64,000 nt of DNA, from positions 50,187,288 to 50,251,287 of the forward strand of contig CM065296.1 in the NCBI GenBank assembly GCA_032871835.1, given 5' to 3'. The stretch is from Dipteronia dyeriana. Lineage: Eukaryota > Streptophyta > Magnoliopsida > Sapindales > Sapindaceae. Positions within the stretch are counted from its first letter, which is position 1. The number at the start of each line of letters is the position of its first letter. Below the pieces are notes generated by a model, which saw nothing but the letters and a program-made list of their open reading frames with translations, was not told where the DNA came from and ran no database searches. Positions 58,355-64,000 of the stretch are shown here, piece after piece. A program made the translations under genes and the position numbers.

Positions 58355-59240
58355 TGTTGACGTCGATTTCTGGATGTATGGAAAAAGTCAACAAGATTGG
58401 ATTTTAGCTGTGATTTCAAAGAGAGAGAGAAGGAGAAAGTGATAGGACGCAAGTTTTACGTGGTAAAACTTCGATAACCAGAGAAAAATCCACAGGTGGC
58501 TAAATAATCAACCGAGCTAAAATCAACTATTGAAAAGATTTACAACTCTCGATCTCTCTTTTTCTCTATGTATTTTTCTATATTTTCTATGTATATTTTG
58601 TGATGAGATTATGGGTCTATTTATATGTTCATAGAACCCTAATCCTCTTTGTATATGTAATAAAAGATCTTTGTATTTAACTATGATTGGTTACTTGTTT
58701 GAAGTAGTCTGTCTTCTTTCCTATTTCGGAGACTTGTATTGATATCGAATGGGACTTTAGTGATGTAGTCCAGTTAGGACTTATTTCCTTATAAAAGCAT
58801 AGTCTTTTTGAAAAAATAAAATTGTTGCTTGATTTAGAACCCTTTCTGTTTTTTATTCTATTCTTCTTGGAATTCCTCTTTAATAAGGATATCTTTGCGT
58901 ATTTTAACGACTCGACTCGTGTGAGCTATGCGCTGGGCTTTTTATTCGGTTTTCTTCATGTTTGTCCCGAGTAGAACACGATATTAGCTGGTCCCGAATG
59001 GCGTCATCTGATCCCGAGTAGAAAATGTCATCAACTATCCCCGATCATCTTTAACTGACCCATAGTAGTATATGACGTCAGTTGACCCCGAGTAGGTTTT
59101 GTTCAATACTTATTTACTCGGTCCTCTCTTCTTTGGTGATGTCTTGTAGGATATTTTATGAATGCCTATTTGGATGTCCACCTAACAATTTTATCCTCTT
59201 TGTCAATGACGTGTACGTCTGATAAAATTTAGATACGACA
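58355..59240 (-). repeat. 5' LTR of element C
   Basis: 886 bp. On the minus strand it begins TGTCGTATC and ends GACGTCAACA. TATAAATA lies on the minus strand at 58618-58625. Its U3 repeats include CTCGGG-type motifs and TGACGTCA near 59077. Confidence 0.93.
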
Positions 59241-59245
59241 ACATA
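59241..59245. repeat. Target-site duplication, right (element C)
   Basis: ACATA, identical to 37730-37734. Confidence 0.9.
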
Positions 59246-59940
59246 TGTTTTATTGTTTTGAATATGTAGAACATATGATTTCATTTTTTCGAATTTATTA
59301 TGCAGTATCTTGTATGTATATTACAGTACATTTCATTTTATTTGAGTCATATGCCATGGAAACTTAATTTTTTGAATTTGAACACTAAGGCATAGAGCCT
59401 TTAAACCGAAACTTTGAAGGAGTCGTAAAGGTAAAAATGGTCGTAATTTATTGTCAAAATTGTATCGTTAGAAACTAGAGATCCCAAGCTTTCTATAGAT
59501 ATCGAGATCGTAAAATTTGGTTTAGTAACGAGTGAGAACGAAACAATTGAAAACTAGATCGGAAACAAAATATTTCCAGAAATTGGTTCTTGAGGTTAAA
59601 GAAGGTGAATAGTGACACGCGCCTTATAGGCGGCGAGTGCAACTCGCCTCAGATCCAATTTTCAAACTTAAGGGCATTAATGGAATTAGAATAAAATTTA
59701 GAAGCAAATGAAGGTGGTCCGATGACTGGACGATGAAGCAAAGGCGGCTCGTGGGTTACACACACAACTAAAGCAAGTGGCCAGGATTCACAACACTGCT
59801 CTGTTGTAAAGTGAACCACTTAAAATGCAAGTGTCAAGGTATTGAAAAACTTTGACAAATAGTCCTGTAATTAGAGGACACGTGGCACTGATGTGGTTAC
59901 TTGGTAACCGACGACTATTCCCTGCCACCGTAGAGGTTTT
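59246..59940 (+). other. Leader of element F, part 2
   Basis: Non-coding continuation of the copia leader after element C. Both sides of the C insertion share GTAGAACAT motifs (37650s and 59267). No gene seen. Confidence 0.5.
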
Positions 59941-59941
59941 C

Positions 59942-60137
59942 GAAAACCGATAGCGGTTTCCGGCGACGGTTTTCGATGACGGTTTCCAATGACGGTTTTT
60001 AGCAGCAGTTTCTGATGATAGTTTTTGACGATGGTTTCTGGAAGCGGTTTTCGATGACGGTTTCTGACAACGGTTTTCAACGACTGTTTTCGGTAACGAT
60101 TTCCGTCAGCGGTTTCTGACGATGGTTTTCAGTCACA
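59942..60137 (+). repeat. 13-bp minisatellite, about 14 units
   Basis: Unit of the type CGGTTTTCGATGA. The GG(TTT) anchor, sometimes changed to AG, TG or GA, is found at 59955, 59968, 59981, 59994, 60007, 60020, 60033, 60046, 60059, 60072, 60085, 60098, 60111 and 60124, every step exactly 13 bp. The minus-strand open frame here is a by-product. Confidence 0.93.
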
Positions 60138-60365
60138 TTCCGATGACATTTTTTGACCACTTTTCAGCATTTTTTAGCTGTTTTCCAGCAAATTAAAGCG
60201 GTTTTCCAGCAAAAAAAATTATTTAAAAAAATGATTAATTCCATTGACTAAATTTTTGCTCCAATGGGAGTTAAATATGCCCGATAAATTTTTATAAGTT
60301 CTCAAATTTTTTTACTAAAAAACTATTAATGGTATCTATTTTTCATTTCTCTATGGATTGAAGAA

Positions 60366-61214
60366 ATGAATAACCACAGCTCATCTAAAACTGATCCTCA
60401 AGAGGAGTACTTACCACTTTCGATGGAGGAATATTCACCACAATTGGTAGAAGATAATTCACCATTGTCGGATGACTCTGATTCCCAAGATGAGTACTCA
60501 CCACTCTTGGTGGAGGAATATTCACCACAATTGGTAGAAGATAATTCACCATTGTCTGATGACTCTGATCCTCAATAGTAGTACCCACCACTGTTGGTGG
60601 AGGAAAATTCACTACAATTGATAGAAGATTATTCACCATTGTCGGATGAAATGTCCACAGAGGAAAATACTATTGATGAGTATATACCTGGGACACTCGA
60701 GGACGATGAAAGTCAACAGCCTCCAAGAATGGAGATAGATGAAGTGGATATTCAAAGATATAGGAATTTCGAAATGTCTCTTGCTAAGTTCATAAACAAA
60801 CTAGAAGACCATAAAATGGATTTTAGCACTAATTTATATGAACAATCGTTAAGGTTTGGGGATCTAATAGTTTCTGAATGGCCTTGGAGTGATGGTGGAA
60901 TAGAGCTTATATGGAAAGACATAATTCACGCACTCTTTAAGGTTCTACCAGATGAACTACGACATAATAACATTGAGATGTTAGCCTCTCTAGAAGCAGA
61001 TAAATTTACCACCTTCAGTGAAGCATTAACAACTATATTAGAATATCGAGATATTCAAGTGTATAGAAACCTCAAAAGGCATGTGGCCTATAGCACGGGT
61101 GCTAATTTGAGATCACAAAGACATTGTAAAGTTAGTGAAGGATGGTATGCAATATCTGCATTTAGAAGGCTTATGGTAGATAAGGATTACTACCTCCTTG
61201 TAAATGATAAGTAA
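60366..61214 (+). pseudogene. Unrecognised ORF with 29-residue acidic repeats upstream of copia gag
   Basis: One frame of 282 codons from the ATG at 60366, broken by two adjacent TAG codons at 60576-60581. The N-terminal third is three 87-bp repeats encoding an acidic unit with the core EEYSPQLVEDNSPLSDDSD. The rest (from about 60700) is a globular-looking region with VDIQRYRNFEMSLAKFINKL, SEWPWSDGGIELIWKDII and ALFKVLPDELRHNNIEMLA, ending LLVNDK before TAA. No zinc knuckle, signal peptide or membrane segment is seen. I do not recognise the family. It lies between the primer site and gag of element F, so it may be an accessory leader ORF, or a separate captured gene. Confidence 0.55.
60393..60653 (+). 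repeat. 87-bp in-frame tandem repeat, three units
   Basis: Units start near 60393, 60489 (GATGAGTACTCACCACT) and 60576 (now TAGTAGTACCCACCACT). They are highly similar in DNA as well as protein, so the duplication is recent compared with the age of the element. The third unit carries the two stop codons. Confidence 0.8.
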
Positions 61215-61665
61215 AGTATCTTTGCACACTTTGAGCGAATCTTGCATGAAATCCCAGAGAGTTTTAGAATTAAGGATTAAGATTGTAATTCTTAGGATGT
61301 ATATGTTTGTAAATACTTATAGTTTGTACAAACTCTTTATTATTAATGAAATGGGATATTAGTGCACACGATTATGTAAAGTTTTATTCACTTGTACTTA
61401 TTCAATATGGGTGTTCTAAATTGTAAGAAACAATGTTAGAACTATTTTGCGCAAAGGACACTAATAAATATAAATTAGTGAATGTTGTGGATATGGATGA
61501 TGATCAAGAGCTTTGATTCTTGTTTCTATTACTATCATAATATTCCTCTTATTGTATTTTTTAGTGTAAGTTTGCTGCATAGCATTTGTGCTACGTGTGA
61601 AATTATTAGAAGAACATGCTAAAATAACTATTAATTAGACTATATGTTACATAAAATTATAGGAA
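61215..61665 (+). other. AT-rich leader just upstream of copia gag
   Basis: Non-coding, AT-rich. No motif identified. It ends AGGAA directly before the gag ATG. Confidence 0.5.
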
Positions 61666-62510
61666 ATGGCTTCTGCATCTAAGTCAGCTGTTGCTGAGTT
61701 GAACAAGGGAGAGAAGCTGAATGGTGACAACTATGAGATGCGACACCGAAAAATTCAGTTAATCCTTAAAGAGCAAGAGGCTCTGGAAACTCTTATGAAC
61801 ACTATGATAGAACTGCCCAACATATGAGAGGTATGGAAACATATCAGACCTAGAAAAGGAAGAACAGTCTAGCTCGTATAACAATGCTAAGCAGTATGAC
61901 TGATGCTCTCATGTGTGTATATGAATAGTATGACACTGCGCAAGACATGTGGATTGCGTTAAAGGACAAGTTTGGTGGTACTTCTACTACCAAACTTAGG
62001 AGACTTACAATTAAGTTTGACACCAATAGAAAATGACAGAATCATGATATGAGGCAGCACTTGAGAGAGATGTCAAACATGATACGTGAATTGAAGTCTG
62101 CAGGTCATACTTTAATTGATGAGCAATAAATTTAAGCAGTGATCCGGTCTTTTCCTAATAGCTGGGAAAACATGAAGATCAATATGACCCACAATGATAA
62201 TATTTAGACTTTTGATGATATATCACGTCATGTTGAACTGGAAAAAGAGTACCTAGAGGCAGCTAAGGCTTTCGGTCAATTTTACATGGCTGAGTCCAGT
62301 AAGCGCAAGGATAATAGCTTCATGCATAAAGGAAAGAAAGAGAACTTCCAAAAGCAAAAGGGGAAGGGTCCTAAACAGAATTTCAACAAGAATAAGATCG
62401 GAAATCAGAAAAGAGGCAAGAGTGCTGGTATTAAGAAGGACAAAGCCAAGTTGAAATGTTTCAATTGTGGCAAAATGGGTCATTTTGCTCGTGAGTGCAC
62501 TAAGCCGAAA
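61666..62510 (+). pseudogene. Element F gag (Ty1/copia), several stops
   Basis: Starts ATGGCTTCTGC at 61666 (MASASKSAVAELNKGEKLNG). A one-base change of frame near 61826 is followed by a UBN2-type capsid with MTDALMCVYE, GGTSTTKLRRLTIKFDTN and GHTLIDEQ. It is interrupted by at least six stops, some at codons where Gln or Trp would be expected. The C-terminal part is open from 62286: a basic, Lys-rich stretch and the zinc knuckle CFNCGKMGHFAREC (about 62457-62498) that binds the element RNA. Confidence 0.85.
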
Positions 62511-62800
62511 AAGGTACGATCCAACTTAATAACTGATAGCTATGCTTTGGTTTATAGTTCTATTTTACTTACTGAATCTCATCCTTTGTGGACTGTAGAC
62601 TCAGGAGCCATAGACCATGTAACTAAAGACAGATCATTATTTGTGGAATATCATCGGATCAGTCAGGGAACTAGATGGATTTACGTGGGGAACAACTCGA
62701 GAGTTGAAGTGAAGGGTATTGGCACTTGCAAATTAATGTTACATGGTGGTCAAATACTTTATCTCCATGATGTTTTATATGTTCCTGAGATTCGATGAAA
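62511..62800 (+). pseudogene. Element F protease
   Basis: In the same open frame as the gag knuckle (62286-62798). The aspartic protease box LWTVDSGAIDHVT lies at about 62588-62626, with the copia-type DSGA core and the downstream VKGIGTCKLM and LHDVLYVPEIR segments. A stop at 62796-62798 replaces a codon after VPEIR, where the copia frame normally continues. Confidence 0.85.
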
Positions 62801-63695
62801 CTTAGTTTCAGTTATTGTCCTCTTAAGTTTAGGTTACGAACTTAACTTTTATGGTGGTTGTATGGATATTATTTATAATTCTGTTCGTATTGGTACTGGA
62901 TATGGTTTTATTGTATTAAATACCGAGTTGGATAGTTTTAATTATGATGATGGTTGTTTTTCATTAATTGCTTCCACTAATGATGTCAATGTTGATGTGA
63001 ACGTTTGGCATGCTAGACTGGGTCATATTGGCCAAGATAGGATGAACAGATTTGCTAGAGAGGGCCTCTTAGGTTCATTTAATAAAATAGAGTTACCTAT
63101 CTGTGAAAATTGTCTAGTTGGAAAAACAACTAGGAAACCATTTGGAAAGGGAACGAGAGCTGAAAATCAATTACAATTAATTCACTCTAACATTTGTTGT
63201 CCAATGAGTGTAAAAGCAAGGCACGGTGCCTCATACTTTATTACATTCATAGATGACTTTACCCGTTTTGGTTATGACTACTTGATTTCTCATAAGTCTG
63301 AAGCATTGAATTGTTTCAAATCATACTTGAACTTAGTAGAGAATCAATTAGATAAAAGGGTTAAAGCATTACGTACTGACAGAGGACGTGAATACCTTTC
63401 AGATCAATTCTAGGAATTTAGTGATGAAAAAGGTATTCAAAGACAATTAACTATTCCTAGGAATCCGTAACAAAATGGTGTAGCAGAAATGAGGAATAGA
63501 ACATTACTTGAAATGGTTTGGTCTATAATGGCTCAAGCAAATCTGCCAGTACACTGTTGGGGAGATGTTTTGCTAACTGCCATATATATACTTAATCGAG
63601 TCCTCACAAATTCGATCACTTCTACACCTTATGAGTTATGGACAGGTAGAAAACCCGACTTAACATAGATGTGACCATGGGGGTACGCGGGTTAC
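62801..63695 (+). pseudogene. Element F integrase
   Basis: Open at 62862-63413. The pre-integrase zinc region (WHARLGHIGQDRMNRFA, CENCLVGKTTRKPFG) is followed by the core. The first catalytic Asp seems changed to Asn (IHSNICCPM, where HSD is usual). FIDDFTRFGYDY follows and the second Asp is present (LRTDRGREY). A TAG ends the frame at 63411-63413. Beyond it, NGVAEMRNRTLLEMVWSIM includes the Glu-containing block, and ELWTGRKPDL closes the domain. With the Asn change and the stops it cannot be active. Confidence 0.87.
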
Positions 63696-64000
63696 GTACA
63701 TGATCCATTTGACAAATATGGAAAATTGTGCAAGAGGAAAAAAATGTATCTCTGTTAGATAATTTGAGCATTCAAAAGAATATGTATTCATAGGTGAAAA
63801 CTCAGATGGAAGTATGACTGAGATAGAATCACGAGATGTGAATTTTTTAGAGAGTGAATTTCCTAATAGAGTTGAAGTTGATAGAGATATCCGATTCTAC
63901 AAATTGGGTGATCAAATCGAGGTATCAAATCTAAATACTCCACTAGAAATTAATGTGGATCTATCTGGTACTTATGTCCCTAGTGGGAGTGATGCCCCAC
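63696..64000 (+). pseudogene. Element F integrase-RT linker, cut by the window end
   Basis: Readable in pieces: EYVFIGENSDGSMTEIESRD and VNFLESEFPN, then NTPLEINVDLSGTYVPSGSD. This is the variable link between integrase and RT in copia pol. RT should follow beyond 64000. Confidence 0.7.

Larger units (their letters stand above)
37735..59240 (-). mobile_element. Element C: Ty3/gypsy LTR retrotransposon, Tat lineage, carrying nested element A
   Basis: Spans 21.5 kb including a 9.6-kb nested copia element (38024-47647) in its 3' LTR. An exact 5-bp target duplication ACATA lies at 37730-37734 and 59241-59245. On the minus strand the order is 5' LTR 59240-58355, tRNA-Asn-type primer site, gag, protease, RT, RNase H pair, integrase, tandem repeats, the spliced antisense gene (on the plus strand), polypurine tract and 3' LTR. 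It is related to element D but better preserved; the protease-RT stretch is open for 487 codons and the integrase core for 218. Confidence 0.95.
26713..64000 (+). mobile_element. Element F: old Ty1/copia retrotransposon, split by nested insertions, runs off the window
   Basis: The 5' LTR starts TGTTG at 26713 and, after removal of element B, ends CAACA at 37476. A tRNA-iMet-like primer site follows directly. The leader continues at 37477-37734, is interrupted by element C, and resumes at 59246. Gag starts at 61666, and protease and integrase follow in copia order to the window end. RT, RNase H and the 3' LTR lie beyond. Joining the LTR at 26713 to the gag at 61666 is inferred from strand, order and the exact target duplication of C. 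The leader would be about 2.7 kb and contains an unusual ORF. Confidence 0.72.

Noticed and set aside
59942..60137. Possible coding repeat (minus-strand frame at 59871-60080)
   Set aside because: The 13-bp period shifts frame every unit, so the repeated peptide is an artefact.

Overview
The window is nuclear DNA of a flowering plant, probably a dicot. It contains almost no working host sequence. It is a transposon graveyard of plant-type elements: a hAT DNA transposon, Ty3/gypsy elements of the Tat lineage with tRNA-Asn primer sites, Sirevirus-like and other Ty1/copia elements with tRNA-iMet primer sites, a LINE end, small MITE-like elements and tandem repeats. AT-rich spacers separate them. 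The only recognisable host gene is a broken, intron-containing fragment of the ER chaperone GRP94 (HSP90-7 type). I cannot name the species.

Left part (1-13535). AT-rich DNA is followed by a complete hAT element (1219-5031) with an exact 8-bp target duplication. Its transposase is open apart from two in-frame TGA codons. Next come the GRP94 pseudogene (5463-7814), a MITE-like repeat (7821-8112), a solo gypsy LTR with an exact 5-bp target duplication (8777-9594), and a satellite array of about 165-bp units (11212-13425).

Middle (13536-26712). Element D is a complete but decayed Tat gypsy element on the plus strand, 13536-24983, target duplication ACTAA. It holds gag, protease, RT, RNase H, integrase and a spliced antisense gene on the minus strand. 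A MITE-like element sits inside one intron of that antisense gene. A LINE 3' end on the minus strand lies at 26472-26705.

Right part (26713-64000) is a nest. The outermost element is F, an old Ty1/copia element on the plus strand. Its 5' LTR starts at 26713, its gag lies at 61666 and its pol runs off the window. Element B (27068-37467), a pol-less Sirevirus-like element with gag and a plant-transposon-domain ORF, sits inside F's LTR. Element C (37735-59240, target duplication ACATA), a Tat gypsy element on the minus strand related to D, sits in F's leader. Element A (38024-47647, target duplication AACCC), a full gag-pol Sirevirus-like copia element on the minus strand, sits inside an LTR of C. 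The order of insertion is F first, then B and C (relative order unknown), then A into C.

The observations most worth following are: the conserved spliced antisense gene in C and D; the pol-less element B with its extra ORF; the unexplained repeat-containing ORF upstream of gag in F (60366-61214); and four unrelated tandem repeat families (165, 47, 42-44 and 13 bp).
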